From contig NZ_SCIN01000001.1 in NCBI RefSeq assembly GCF_004101245.1, positions 1,068,784-1,132,783 of the forward strand: a stretch of 64,000 bases of DNA, written 5' to 3'. Position numbers and translations under genes: made by a program. The notes beneath the pieces are model-generated. The model ran no database searches. It was not told the DNA's origin and worked only from the letters and a program-made list of their open reading frames with translations. This DNA comes from Sphingomonas sp. UV9. GTDB lineage: Bacteria > Pseudomonadota > Alphaproteobacteria > Sphingomonadales > Sphingomonadaceae. Shown here piece after piece: positions 8,171-16,817 of the stretch. The first letter of the stretch is position 1. Each line of letters starts with the position of its first letter.

Positions 8171-9391
8171 TCAATAGCCGCCCGAAAAGCTCTTCCCCGG
8201 CGTCTGCCCGGTGGTGCCCGCAGCCGTCCCGGTGGTCGTCGTGCCCTGGTCGCGCTCGGTCCCGGCCCCGCTGGATGCACCGTAAGTAGCCGAACCGGCG
8301 TCCTTCTTGTCGCCCCCAGTCCGGTCGCCATAGTCGAACATCGCCGAGTTGCGCTCTTCTTCCTTCCACGCCGCCTTGGCTTCGTCCGCCGACTTCGACA
8401 GCGTCACCTTGCCGTCGACGGTCTTGATCCAGCGCGACGGAATCGAGTGATGGACGCCGCCCGCATCCTTGTCGTTCTTGGTCAGCAGGATGCGGTCGCC
8501 CTTCACCTTGTCGACGGTGCCGACATGGCTCCCGTCGGAGCCGACGACTTCCATATGCTCGGCGACTTGCGACAGCGAGCTCCGCTGGCCCTGACGCTCG
8601 GTGCGCCACGACGAGAACTCGTTCTCGAACTTCGACCGGTTCTCGTTCCGATATTCGTCATAATCGCGGTCGAGCGCGGCGATCTGCGTGCTGCGCCAGT
8701 TATGATAATGGTCGTCGTGAGGATTGGACGTTCGGCCACCCGACGGGCGATCGGTAGGCTGATCGTACCGTGCATCCGCCTCGCGCCGACGCTCGGCCTC
8801 GTCGTCGCCGAACCACGAGCGAACCTCGTCACCCGCCCGCGCGATGAACCCACGATCGTCATAATCATAGCCTTGGGGCTGGCGACCATATCCGCCGCGG
8901 TTGCCATCGTTCCGATCGGCATTCCCGCGACGATAATCGTCGTCCGCGTGACGGTTGCGCCCCACGTCCTCGAAGCGCCGACCGTCCGACGCATAGCTGC
9001 CGTGATACTCGGTATCGCCCGAATTCTGGCTGCGCTGGCCATAGTCCGACCGACCATAGCCCTGCTGGCCGTAAGTCTGGCCCGAGCCCTGGCTATAGCG
9101 CGACTGACCATAGCGGTCGTCGCCCGATGGCTGCTGACGATCGTTGTGACCGCCATAATCGCGGTTTCCCTGATCGCGGTTCTGTTCGCGTCCGTACTGA
9201 TCGCGACTACGCTGCTCCTCACGTCCGCGATCATTGTGACGATCGAACTCACCGGCTGCTGCATAATCGCGCGCACTGGATCGACCGTAATCGCCGCCAT
9301 CGGAACGGAAATCACGACCATAGTCCTGAGAATTTGGCCGACCGTAATAGTCGCCCGATTGGCGATCTCGGGTATTGCGTTCGTAGACCAT
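8171..9391 (-). CDS. DUF2171 domain protein with long low-complexity N-terminus
   Basis: A 406-residue protein in two parts. Roughly residues 1-235 are a low-complexity region rich in Arg, Asp, Gly, Tyr, Gln and Ser, with many RDYG, DYGR and GYGR-like steps. This kind of composition is found in disordered proteins. From about residue 265 the segment VAEHMEVVGSDGSHVGTVDKV begins a PRC-barrel-like DUF2171 domain that continues through DRILLTKND and HHSIPSRWIKTVDGKVTL. A threonine/glycine-rich tail closes the protein. No signal peptide or membrane segment is seen. DUF2171 proteins are often stress-linked in alphaproteobacteria, but the biochemical role is not known. The gene has its own downstream terminator. 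Confidence 0.75.
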   Translation of the reverse strand: MVYERNTRDRQSGDYYGRPNSQDYGRDFRSDGGDYGRSSARDYAAAGEFDRHNDRGREEQRSRDQYGREQNRDQGNRDYGGHNDRQQPSGDDRYGQSRYSQGSGQTYGQQGYGRSDYGQRSQNSGDTEYHGSYASDGRRFEDVGRNRHADDDYRRGNADRNDGNRGGYGRQPQGYDYDDRGFIARAGDEVRSWFGDDEAERRREADARYDQPTDRPSGGRTSNPHDDHYHNWRSTQIAALDRDYDEYRNENRSKFENEFSSWRTERQGQRSSLSQVAEHMEVVGSDGSHVGTVDKVKGDRILLTKNDKDAGGVHHSIPSRWIKTVDGKVTLSKSADEAKAAWKEEERNSAMFDYGDRTGGDKKDAGSATYGASSGAGTERDQGTTTTGTAAGTTGQTPGKSFSGGY

Positions 9392-9686
9392 AGGAGCCTC
9401 CTAATTGCTGTCCTGCGGCTGCCAGCCTCGTCGGTCGCTCTAGTCGATCGCGGGGCCGTACATTCCGAGGACAACAAACGTCCAGCCAGTCAATTGTTCC
9501 TGCATTTGCCGTAGCTTGACGGCGACACGACGCAACGCTGCGACGACGTACCCGACCGGGATCAAAGCATAGGCCGCGCTGAGGGCACACTGCCCCGACG
9601 GGCTCCGAAAAACCGGCTGACCAAGCCAGTTGCATCCCAGAAACCGGCCCGCTAAATGCGCGATCATGGCCTTTGGCCGACCGCGC
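9392..9686. other. Intergenic region, no supported gene
   Basis: About 295 bases between the DUF2171 gene and the tRNA. A minus-strand frame at 9440-9667 could code for 75 residues with one hydrophobic stretch, but no start signal, homologue or domain is recognisable to me. The promoter of the DUF2171 gene should lie here. Confidence 0.4.
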
Positions 9687-9762
9687 GGGGCCGTAGCTCA
9701 GATGGGAGAGCGCTGCAATCGCACTGCAGAGGTCAGGGGTTCGATTCCCCTCGGCTCCACCA
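9687..9762 (+). tRNA. tRNA-Ala (anticodon CGC)
   Basis: A full cloverleaf can be drawn. The acceptor stem is GGGGCCG with CGGCTCC, the D arm is GCTC/GAGC, and the anticodon stem is CTGCA/TGCAG with loop ATCGCAC, giving anticodon CGC at 9720-9722. The T arm is AGGGG-TTCGATT-CCCCT. The discriminator is A and CCA is encoded at 9760-9762. It reads the GCG alanine codon, which is common in this GC-rich genome. Confidence 0.97.
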
Positions 9763-10050
9763 GCGCAACACGGTGACAATTAAACGTTTCGCCCCGCTTC
9801 CTCACGATCGTGGAGGAGCGGCACCAACGCCGTCTCGTCGCCGCAGTCCCGTAGTCGCTCGCGAACCGCGCGAGAGGGGCTGGCTCAGGAAACGGCCGGA
9901 TATGCCATGGCGGAAGCCGTGGCATCGTGACGCGAACCGGCAATATTCGCTGGAAACCTGTACCGCAGCCGACAAAGCCGTTCAGGAACGATGTCTCTCG
10001 ATAGCCGTATCAGCGGCACATCCCGATCGTCGGGTTCGAGAGGACATCTC
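9763..10050. other. Intergenic region, nothing recognised
   Basis: About 290 bases between the tRNA and a small secreted-protein gene. No ORF with a credible start, no repeat of the families seen elsewhere and no clear terminator stem were found. The sequence GAGAGGACATCTC just before 10051 includes a usable ribosome binding site (AGAGGA) for the next gene. Confidence 0.4.
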
Positions 10051-10344
10051 ATGAAGTTTACGCATCTCATCGCCGCCGGGTTGGCCTTTGCGACGCTCGG
10101 CCTCGGCGCCGCCGCTCCTGCCGAGGCGCAGCGCGATCGCGGGTATAGCCAGCAGTATCGCGGCAACGACCATCGCGGCGACCACCGTGGCGACCGTCGC
10201 GATTTCCGCCGCAACGATCATCGTGGCGATCGCCATGACGACCGCCGTTATCGCGGCCGCGGCAACGATCGTCGCAACTGGAACAACAATCGCCGTTGCC
10301 GCACCGAATGGCGCAACCATCGTCGCGTGCAGATCTGCCGCTGA
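10051..10344 (+). CDS. Small secreted Arg/Asp/His-rich protein
   Basis: A 97-residue protein. Residues 1-26 form a signal peptide ending PAEA-Q, so the mature part is exported. The mature part is extremely rich in Arg, Asp, His, Gly and Asn, with repeated HRGDHRGDRRD-like steps, and two cysteines near the end (RRCRTEW and VQICR) could form a disulfide. The ATG at 10051 is chosen because it starts the signal peptide and follows GAGAGGAC. Such short basic secreted proteins are common in sphingomonads but uncharacterised; histidine and acidic content would allow metal binding, which is only inference. Confidence 0.7.
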   Translation: MKFTHLIAAGLAFATLGLGAAAPAEAQRDRGYSQQYRGNDHRGDHRGDRRDFRRNDHRGDRHDDRRYRGRGNDRRNWNNNRRCRTEWRNHRRVQICR

Positions 10345-10448
10345 TGCAAGCCGATCCGGCGCGTAGTATAGTGCGTCGGCAACTGGCGGGCGGTGGCATG
10401 ATGTCGCCGTCCGTCCCTGCATGTGAACCCTTGACGAGGATTTGGATC

Positions 10449-11000
10449 ATGAAGCGTTTCTTCGGCACGGCTGCGGTTATTGCGGCGACCTGCCTTTCCG
10501 TTGCCACGCCGGCGCTCGCGCAGTCGCAGGCCGACGATGCGCGCTTCGCCGCCGCCCAGGCGCGGCTCGACAGCGAATTGCAGATCTTCCGCACGGAATT
10601 CGATCGCTACCAGTCGGTGCGCGGCAATCGCGGCGGCTATGCGCCACAGACCGGCTACCGCACCGCCCCCGATCGCAGCGGCGACTATCAGGACGCCTAT
10701 CCCGACGAGCGCGACGAGGGCAATTACGATCCTTCGCGCTATTATCGCGCCGGGCCGAACTACCAGGAGCGCACGCTGGCGACCGACGACCGAGTCTATG
10801 CCGGGCAGGATGGCCGCTATTACTGCAAGCGCAACGACGGCACGACCGGGCTGATCATTGGTGCAGCGGGTGGCGGCATCCTCGGCAACGTCATCGATGG
10901 CGGCCGTTCGCGGATTGTCGGGTCGCTGCTGGGCGCGGCCGCGGGTGGCCTTGCCGGCCGCGCGGTGGAGCAGAGCAACAACCAGGTCCGCTGCCGCTGA
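10449..11000 (+). CDS. Exported glycine-zipper (2TM) protein
   Basis: A 183-residue protein with a signal peptide (residues 1 to about 24, ATPALA-Q). A polar Tyr/Arg/Asp-rich middle follows and then a C-terminal glycine zipper: GLIIGAAGGGILGNVIDGG and IVGSLLGAAAGGLAGRAVE are two GxxxG-rich segments of the type seen in outer-membrane-associated 17-kDa antigen-like proteins. A conserved YYCKRNDGTTG stretch precedes the zipper, as in many sphingomonad homologues. The ATG at 10449 is the only one giving the signal peptide. The role is probably structural in the cell envelope; it has no enzyme motif. Confidence 0.75.
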   Translation: MKRFFGTAAVIAATCLSVATPALAQSQADDARFAAAQARLDSELQIFRTEFDRYQSVRGNRGGYAPQTGYRTAPDRSGDYQDAYPDERDEGNYDPSRYYRAGPNYQERTLATDDRVYAGQDGRYYCKRNDGTTGLIIGAAGGGILGNVIDGGRSRIVGSLLGAAAGGLAGRAVEQSNNQVRCR

Positions 11001-11011
11001 GGTTGTGACCG

Positions 11012-11033
11012 ATCCTCCCCCGCAAGGGGGAGG
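11012..11033. terminator. Hairpin after glycine-zipper gene (family E arm)
   Basis: A 9-base perfect stem (ATCCTCCCC...GGGGAGGAT) around a short loop, 11 bases after the stop at 11000 and just before the convergent peptidase gene. It has no T-run. It matches the arms of the 6903-7028 repeat, so it may be a repeat remnant that also slows transcription. Confidence 0.5.
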
Positions 11034-11057
11034 ATTACGATACCCTCTTCCGCCCCC

Positions 11058-13181
11058 CTACTTCGCCGGCCCGACCAGCTTCTGCGCGAAATACGTCATC
11101 TGCAGCGCCTGCAACCGCGCGCCCTGCTCGATATCCGCATCGCCCGAATGCCCGCCCGCGGTATCCTCGTAGAACAGATACGGCAGGCCATATTCCTTCA
11201 GCCGCGCCGCGAACTTGCGCGCATGCTGCGGCCCGACGCGGTCGTCCTTGGTCGTCGTCCAGATATACGGCTCCGGATACGCCACGCCCTTCTTGATGTT
11301 CTGATAGGGCGAGATCGTCTCGAGGAACGCCTTCTCCGCGGGCACCGTCACCGAGCCGTATTCGTCGACCCACGACGCGCCGGCGGCGATCCCCTCGTAG
11401 CGGATCATGTCGAGCAGCGGGACCTGGATCGTCACCGCCTTCCAGAGATCGGGATGCTGGTTGAACTCGACCCCCATCAGCAGGCCGCCGTTCGACCCGC
11501 CATAGATGCCAAGCTTCTGCGGGCTGGTCAGCTTACGCGCGAACAGGTCCTTCGCGACGGCGGCGAAGTCGTCGTAGATCACCTGCCGCTTCGTCTTGCG
11601 CCCGGCGTCATGCCATTTGGGCCCGAACTCGCCGCCCCCGCGGATGTTGGCGAGCACATAGGACCCGCCCCGCTCGAGCCACAGCTTGCCCGTGCTCCCC
11701 GAATAGCTCGGCGTCATCGATACCTGGAAGCCACCATACGCCGTCATGATCGTCGGCGTCGTCCCGTCGAGCGCGATGCCCTTTTTGTGGACGACGAAAT
11801 ACGGCACCTTCGTCCCGTCGGTCGAGGTCGCCTCAAATTGCTCGACGACGTCGTTCGACGCATCGAACTTGGGCGGCAGCGTCTTGATCGCTTTCGGCGC
11901 GGCCCCGGCGGCGGCATCGAGCGCGTAGAGGGAGGTCGGCGTCAGGAAGCCCGTCACCGTCAGATACGCGTCGTCGCTGCGATCGGTCGTGCTGGCGACA
12001 TCGATCGAGGCATTGTCGGGCAGCGCGATCGGCGTGGCGGTCCAGCCGCCTGCCCCATGCGTAAAGACCGAGGCGCGCCCGCGGACATTGTCCGACACCA
12101 CCAGCAACAGCTTCGACTTGGTCAGCCCCATCCCGTCGACCGACTGGCGCGGCCCTGGCGCGAAGACAATCACCGGGTCGATCTTGCCCTTCTCGACCTC
12201 GGCAAGCGGCGCCGACGCGATCGCGCCCTCGGGAATCTTACCCCACGGATCGCTGGTCGAGAAGATCACCTGGCCGTCGATCATCCCCGACGGGAACGTC
12301 CGATCCGGCAAATCGAGCGGCCGCGTGCCCGCTGGCGTCCACACCAGTTTGTCCGCGCCGAAGAACGTCTTGCGCCGCTGGATCACGACCAGCCGGTTGC
12401 CCTTCTCGTCGGTCAGCACGTCGGCGCCGGTCGGCCCCTGGTCGGTCGCCGCCCCGCGATACACTTCGGTCGCGGCGGTCAGTGGCGCCCCGCGCTTCAC
12501 CTGCTTCAACACGAACGCATAACCCGATTGCGTCGTCGTCCCCGCCCCCCAGTCGCGCGCGACCAGCAGCGTATCCTTGTCGGCCCAGGTCGCATCCTGC
12601 TTCGATTTCGGCAGCATGAAGCCGCCCTCGACGAACGCGCCGGTCGACAGGTCGAACTCGCGGTACGTCACTGCGTCCTCGCCACCCTCCGACAGCGCGA
12701 CCAGGCACAGCCGCTCCTCGGGCAGGAGGCAGGTCGAGCCCTTCCAGACCCACTGCTTGCCCTCGGCCTTGCCCAGCGCATCGAGATCGAGCGCGGTCGT
12801 CCATTTCGGCGTCGCGCTCGCATAGTCGGCTGCACTCGTCCACCGCCACAGCCCATGCGGGTGGTCGGCATCGCGCCAGAAATTATAGATCCGCCCGAAC
12901 ATCTGGTTCGGCATCGGGATTCGATCCTTCGCCGACGCGATCGCCAACGCCTCGGCGTAATACGTCTTGTAGCGCGGATCGTTCTGGAGCCGCGGCAAGG
13001 TCTTCGCATTCTCCGCCTCGACCCAGGCGAGCGGCTTGGCGCCATCCTTGTCCTCGAGCCAGATATACGGATCGGCGGCGGTAGCTGCGGTATTGGGAGT
13101 CTTGGTCATCGGCGCGACTTGGGCGGTCGCGGCCGTCCCCGCAAGCAGGGTCGCCGCTGTCGCAAACAAGATACCACGCAT
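11058..13181 (-). CDS. Prolyl oligopeptidase family serine peptidase (S9A), exported
   Basis: A 707-residue S9A peptidase. A signal peptide covers about residues 1-21, then the N-terminal PYIWLEDKDGAKPLAWVEAEN block and a beta-propeller precede the alpha/beta-hydrolase domain. The catalytic triad is visible: Ser563 in GGSNGGLL, Asp647 in KDDRVGP and His678 in GGHSGD. The enzyme should cut short proline-containing peptides in the periplasm. The frame extends upstream, but the ATG at 13181 is chosen because it opens the signal peptide; sequence beyond it lies in an intergenic repeat and the divergent MFS gene. The length and motif order are normal for the family. Confidence 0.93.
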   Translation of the reverse strand: MRGILFATAATLLAGTAATAQVAPMTKTPNTAATAADPYIWLEDKDGAKPLAWVEAENAKTLPRLQNDPRYKTYYAEALAIASAKDRIPMPNQMFGRIYNFWRDADHPHGLWRWTSAADYASATPKWTTALDLDALGKAEGKQWVWKGSTCLLPEERLCLVALSEGGEDAVTYREFDLSTGAFVEGGFMLPKSKQDATWADKDTLLVARDWGAGTTTQSGYAFVLKQVKRGAPLTAATEVYRGAATDQGPTGADVLTDEKGNRLVVIQRRKTFFGADKLVWTPAGTRPLDLPDRTFPSGMIDGQVIFSTSDPWGKIPEGAIASAPLAEVEKGKIDPVIVFAPGPRQSVDGMGLTKSKLLLVVSDNVRGRASVFTHGAGGWTATPIALPDNASIDVASTTDRSDDAYLTVTGFLTPTSLYALDAAAGAAPKAIKTLPPKFDASNDVVEQFEATSTDGTKVPYFVVHKKGIALDGTTPTIMTAYGGFQVSMTPSYSGSTGKLWLERGGSYVLANIRGGGEFGPKWHDAGRKTKRQVIYDDFAAVAKDLFARKLTSPQKLGIYGGSNGGLLMGVEFNQHPDLWKAVTIQVPLLDMIRYEGIAAGASWVDEYGSVTVPAEKAFLETISPYQNIKKGVAYPEPYIWTTTKDDRVGPQHARKFAARLKEYGLPYLFYEDTAGGHSGDADIEQGARLQALQMTYFAQKLVGPAK

Positions 13182-13195
13182 ATACAACTCCCTAC

Positions 13196-13290
13196 CGTCA
13201 CCCCGGACTTGTTCCGGGGTCCACCGATCCGCATAGCAAATCGCCGAGAGTGTGCGGCACGGTGGTCCCCGGAACAAGTCCGGGGTGACG
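13196..13290. repeat. Inverted repeat, family F (CACCCCGGACTTGTTCCGGGG)
   Basis: Arms at 13196-13225 and 13259-13290 are near-perfect inverses, each also internally palindromic (CCCCGGA...TCCGGGG). It occupies the gap between divergent peptidase and MFS genes, so the promoters of both must overlap or flank it. Confidence 0.8.
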
Positions 13291-13307
13291 AAGTGAGTCG
13301 AAGAAAA

Positions 13308-14702
13308 ATGCAGGACGGCCTCGCCAAGCCGCAGCGCTTCATCGCGATCGCCGCGATCTCGGCCGGCACCGCGCTCACGGTGATCGACGGCGGCATCGCC
13401 ACCGTCGCGCTGCCGACGATCGCGCACGACCTGAACGTCGGCAACAGTGCGGTCGTCGCGGTGGTGACGGTCTACCAGTTGATCCTGGCGATGGCGCTGC
13501 TGCCGTTTTCGGGGCTTGGCGACCGGATCGGTCTGAAGCGGATGTATCAATACGGCCAGCTGGTCTTCACAATCGCGACGTTGCTGTGTTTCTTCGCAAA
13601 GAGCCTGCCGTTCCTGCTCGTCGTCCGCGCTGCGCAGGCGCTGGGCGCTGCGGCGGCGCTCAGCGTCTCGTCGGCGCTGATCCGGTCGATCTATCCCGCC
13701 CGACAACTCGGTCGCGGGCTCGGGATCAATTCGGTGATCGTGTCGAGTTCGGCCGCGCTCGCCCCGACGCTCGGCGGGCTCGTGCTCGCCATCGCGCCCT
13801 GGCCATGGGTGTTCGCCAGCGCGGTGCCGTTCGCGGTTTTGAGCCTCGTGCTCGGCCGCGCGCTGCCCGAACCCAGCCGCCGCGACGCGCCGTTCGACGT
13901 GCTAGGCGCTGTCATGTGCGCGGCGATGATCGGGCTCGTCATCGGCGGCGCCGAGAGCGCGGTGCACGGCGACAGCCCGATCGTATCGGCCGCAATCGTC
14001 GCGACCGGCGTGGCGATCGGCTGGTTCTTCGTGCGCCGCGAACAGGGCGAGACGAACCCGATCCTGCCGATCGACCTGCTCGCGCGCCCGGTCCTCGCGC
14101 TGTCGGCGATCGGCGCGTACGCGGCGTTCATCGCGCAGATGACTTTGCTGCTGTCGACGCCGTTCCGCCTGACGCACGCGTATGGATTTTCGGCCGCCGA
14201 GGTCGGCGCGGCGATCGCGCCCTGGCCGCTGGCGAACATGGTGGTCGCGCCGCTCTCGGGGTGGCTGTCGGATCGCTATCCCGCCGGGATTCTCGGCGGG
14301 ATCGGCATGGGCGTCTCGATCTGCGCATTGCTGCTGCTGGCGCACATGCCGCTGGAGCCCAGCTATTTCGACATCGCGTGGCGGATGGCGCTGTGCGGGT
14401 CGGGGTTCGGGATGTTCATGGCGCCCAACGCGCGGCTGATCATCGGGTCTGCACCGCGCGAGCGGGCGGCCGCGGCGGGTGGGCTCGTGTCGACGGTGCG
14501 GCTGGTCGGCCAGACGACCGGCGCGACCGTGGTGGCCGCGTTGCTGGCGATGGGGGTCGGCGCAGGCACGACGCCGCCGCTGGTCGCCGCCGGGCTGGCG
14601 CTGGTGGCGGGGCTCTGCAGCCTGTCGCGGCTAAGGCCCTCGATCCGCAATCCGCAGACCGAGGAAACACGAGACGTCCAACCGGCGCCGCAGGCGCGGT
14701 GA
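13308..14702 (+). CDS. MFS transporter, DHA2/EmrB-like drug exporter
   Basis: A 464-residue major facilitator with about 14 predicted membrane segments, as expected for the DHA2 (QacA/EmrB) group. DGGIATVALPTIAHDLN in helix 1 and the loop GLGDRIGLKRMY (motif A between helices 2 and 3) are diagnostic. The later NSVIVSSSAALAPTLGGLV block matches motif C of antiporters. Proton-driven export of toxic compounds is the usual role; the substrate is unknown. The ATG at 13308 is used; a GTG at 13296 is possible. The gene is divergent from the peptidase across a palindromic repeat and has a disordered C-terminal tail. Confidence 0.85.
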   Translation: MQDGLAKPQRFIAIAAISAGTALTVIDGGIATVALPTIAHDLNVGNSAVVAVVTVYQLILAMALLPFSGLGDRIGLKRMYQYGQLVFTIATLLCFFAKSLPFLLVVRAAQALGAAAALSVSSALIRSIYPARQLGRGLGINSVIVSSSAALAPTLGGLVLAIAPWPWVFASAVPFAVLSLVLGRALPEPSRRDAPFDVLGAVMCAAMIGLVIGGAESAVHGDSPIVSAAIVATGVAIGWFFVRREQGETNPILPIDLLARPVLALSAIGAYAAFIAQMTLLLSTPFRLTHAYGFSAAEVGAAIAPWPLANMVVAPLSGWLSDRYPAGILGGIGMGVSICALLLLAHMPLEPSYFDIAWRMALCGSGFGMFMAPNARLIIGSAPRERAAAAGGLVSTVRLVGQTTGATVVAALLAMGVGAGTTPPLVAAGLALVAGLCSLSRLRPSIRNPQTEETRDVQPAPQAR

Positions 14703-14720
14703 GGCTTTAGACAGAAGAAT

Positions 14721-14772
14721 GTTCACCCGCGAAGGTGGGTGCCCAGTCTGGGCTCCCGCCTTCGCGGGAGAC
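14721..14772. repeat. REP-like palindrome, family A
   Basis: Relative of the 791-840 element, with the arm GAAGGTGGGTGCCCA paired imperfectly to TGGGCTCCCGCCTTC. It lies directly downstream of the MFS gene. Confidence 0.75.
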
Positions 14773-14803
14773 CATGGTTCAGGAGAGCATTCCTCCTCCC
14801 CAG

Positions 14804-14908
14804 CCACCCCGGCGAAGGCCGGGGCCCAATTGGGGGACGGAGGTAACGGAGCGCTGCCCTCCGTTACTGTGACCTCTCCAATTGGGCCCCGGCCTTCGCC
14901 GGGGTGGT
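14804..14908. repeat. REP-like inverted pair, family B
   Basis: Arms at 14804-14836 and 14873-14908 share the CCCCGGCGAAGGCCGGGGCC core and CAATTGGG flank with the 871-978 pair. A short run of C residues (14936-14946) follows before the DUF885 gene. Confidence 0.8.
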
Positions 14909-14948
14909 AGTTGGGGGGAGGGTTGAGACCCTCTCCCCCCCCCCCCAA

Positions 14949-16691
14949 TCAGAACGCCGCCGTCGCCTTCGCCTCCCCCATCATAGCCTTGCGCACCAAC
15001 GGGATCGGCGGCCCGCCATAGCTCAGCAACTGGTCGTGGAACGCCTTCCACGCCTTCCGCCCGCCCCGGCTCGCGGTCCAGTCGCTACGCAACTTGCGGA
15101 TCATCAGCTTGCCCATCGTGTAGTTCAGATACGCCGGATCGTACGTCCCCCGCGCCGCCTGCTGCCGCGCATTGCCCTCGTCCTGATAGCATTCGTCGAC
15201 GAACATCCGGAACGACTGCTCCTGCGACATGCCCTTCGCGTGCATCCGGATCGCCGACAGATAGCGGCAATCACGCAGCAACGCGTTCGAGATCTGGCCG
15301 ACATGCGTCTCCGCGTCCCCTCCGTTGAGCCCCGCCTCGAACATCATCTCCTCGGCATAATGCGCCCACCCCTCGGCGAACGCGTACCCGACGAACAACC
15401 GCCCGAAGAGCGACGGCGAGCGGTTCGCATGCAGGAACTGGACGAAATGCCCTGGCATCACCTCGTGGACGGAGGTGAACAACAGGTCGTCTTTCCCCGG
15501 CACGAACGCGTCCTGCACCGCCTTGGTCCAGGTGGGGTCGGGCGGCGAGATGTAATAGATCGACGGCACGCCCTTCTCGAACGGCCCGGGCGGATCGATA
15601 TACGCCGAGTTCTGCCGGTTATAGGGCGGCGATTCCTCGACCAGCGCCTGCTCGGTACCGGGGATCGTCACCAAGTCGTGATCGATCACGAACTTGCGCA
15701 GCGTCGGGATCTGTCGCCGCGCCTCGGCGACCGGGCCGCCGACCGGCTTGTTCGCGTTCATCTTGTCCATGCACGCGGGGATCGTCTGGCCCTTGGCGAA
15801 TATCCCGCAGGCCTGCGCGAGCGCCGCCTGGTTGCGCTTGAGATCGGCGACGCCCGCCGCCTCCAGTTGCGCCAGCGGCGTATCGACGCCCTCGGTGGCG
15901 GAAACCATCCGCGCGAACTTGTCCGCGCCCAGCGCAAACCCCTGCGTCGCGGTCGCGCGCTGGCCCTCGGTCCATGCGCCCAGATCGTGCATCGCCTTCG
16001 CCGCCGCCTGCGCCGCGTCGGCCAGCTGCTTCTGCGCCGCCGCATCCTTGACGCCCGCAAACGCCTTCACCGCGTCGCCCGCATAATAATCGGCAAAGCC
16101 GTTAAACGCCGCCGCGCCGTAATTGACGAAGCTCAGCGGCATCGGCGTCTTCAGGTTAGCCTTGATGTTCCCCGTCGCCGCCGGGATCTTCTGCAGGAAC
16201 GCGGTCAGTGCCTTCATCCGCGTCGGCGCATCGGCATAGTCGCGCGCGATATACGTGTTCGGGTCGAGCCCCGCGCCGACGTACCAGGCCGGGTTGGTAT
16301 GCGGCTGGTCCGCATCCTCAAGCCAGAACAGCTTTCCCTTGGCGACCTGCACCAGGTAATCGCGCTCGAACGCCTCGGCGGGCTTCAGATCCTTGAACGC
16401 CCCCGCCCTGTCGATCGCGCTGTGCAGGAAGTCGGCCTGCCGCTTCAGCCCCGCGGCGCTCCAGTCGCCGAGCCCGCCGTCATAGTCGTGCCTGCCCTGA
16501 TAGACCGCGTTCGCCGGATCGATCTTGAACCAGCCTTCGATGAAGCCGTCGCGGAACCCGGCCCAGTCGCTCTTCGCGGCGGGTGCGGCAGGCGCGGTCG
16601 GCGCCTGCGTGTTACCGCCGGTCTGTGCAGGGCCGCACGCGCTCAGCGCGAGCACCGCGCCGAGCGCCGTCGTCAAAAGTCCGATCCGCAT
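14949..16691 (-). CDS. DUF885 family lipoprotein, putative metallopeptidase
   Basis: A 580-residue protein with a lipoprotein signal (ALGAVLALSAC, lipidated cysteine at residue 19). A Pro/Ala/Thr linker and a large DUF885 domain follow. DUF885 proteins resemble zinc carboxypeptidases; the expected metal site HEVMPGH is at residues 409-415, followed about 25 residues later by the conserved YAFAEGWAHYAEE helix. Both are present, so the active site looks intact. The C-terminal part TMGKLMIRKLRSDW is also conserved in the family. It should act on peptides at the periplasmic side of a membrane; no substrate can be named. It is divergent from the alpha/beta hydrolase gene. Confidence 0.85.
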   Translation of the reverse strand: MRIGLLTTALGAVLALSACGPAQTGGNTQAPTAPAAPAAKSDWAGFRDGFIEGWFKIDPANAVYQGRHDYDGGLGDWSAAGLKRQADFLHSAIDRAGAFKDLKPAEAFERDYLVQVAKGKLFWLEDADQPHTNPAWYVGAGLDPNTYIARDYADAPTRMKALTAFLQKIPAATGNIKANLKTPMPLSFVNYGAAAFNGFADYYAGDAVKAFAGVKDAAAQKQLADAAQAAAKAMHDLGAWTEGQRATATQGFALGADKFARMVSATEGVDTPLAQLEAAGVADLKRNQAALAQACGIFAKGQTIPACMDKMNANKPVGGPVAEARRQIPTLRKFVIDHDLVTIPGTEQALVEESPPYNRQNSAYIDPPGPFEKGVPSIYYISPPDPTWTKAVQDAFVPGKDDLLFTSVHEVMPGHFVQFLHANRSPSLFGRLFVGYAFAEGWAHYAEEMMFEAGLNGGDAETHVGQISNALLRDCRYLSAIRMHAKGMSQEQSFRMFVDECYQDEGNARQQAARGTYDPAYLNYTMGKLMIRKLRSDWTASRGGRKAWKAFHDQLLSYGGPPIPLVRKAMMGEAKATAAF

Positions 16692-16817
16692 CGCGTCTCC
16701 AGTTCCGATTCGTATACGGATGCTATGCTGCCAGCCGAAGCGCCGCTGCGCCAGTGCGCGGAACGGCGATCACGGCGAGCCGTTGAGTGTGCACGTCCTC
16801 GATCCGCTGGAGACCCC

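Noticed and set aside
7121..9514. Long plus-strand open frame opposite the MDR and DUF2171 genes
   Set aside because: Antisense of two supported genes; contains isoleucine/valine runs that arise from the complementary low-complexity codons, not a membrane protein family.
9440..9667. Possible 75-residue minus-strand protein between the DUF2171 gene and tRNA-Ala
   Set aside because: It has one hydrophobic stretch but no ribosome site or known family; left as an unproven frame.
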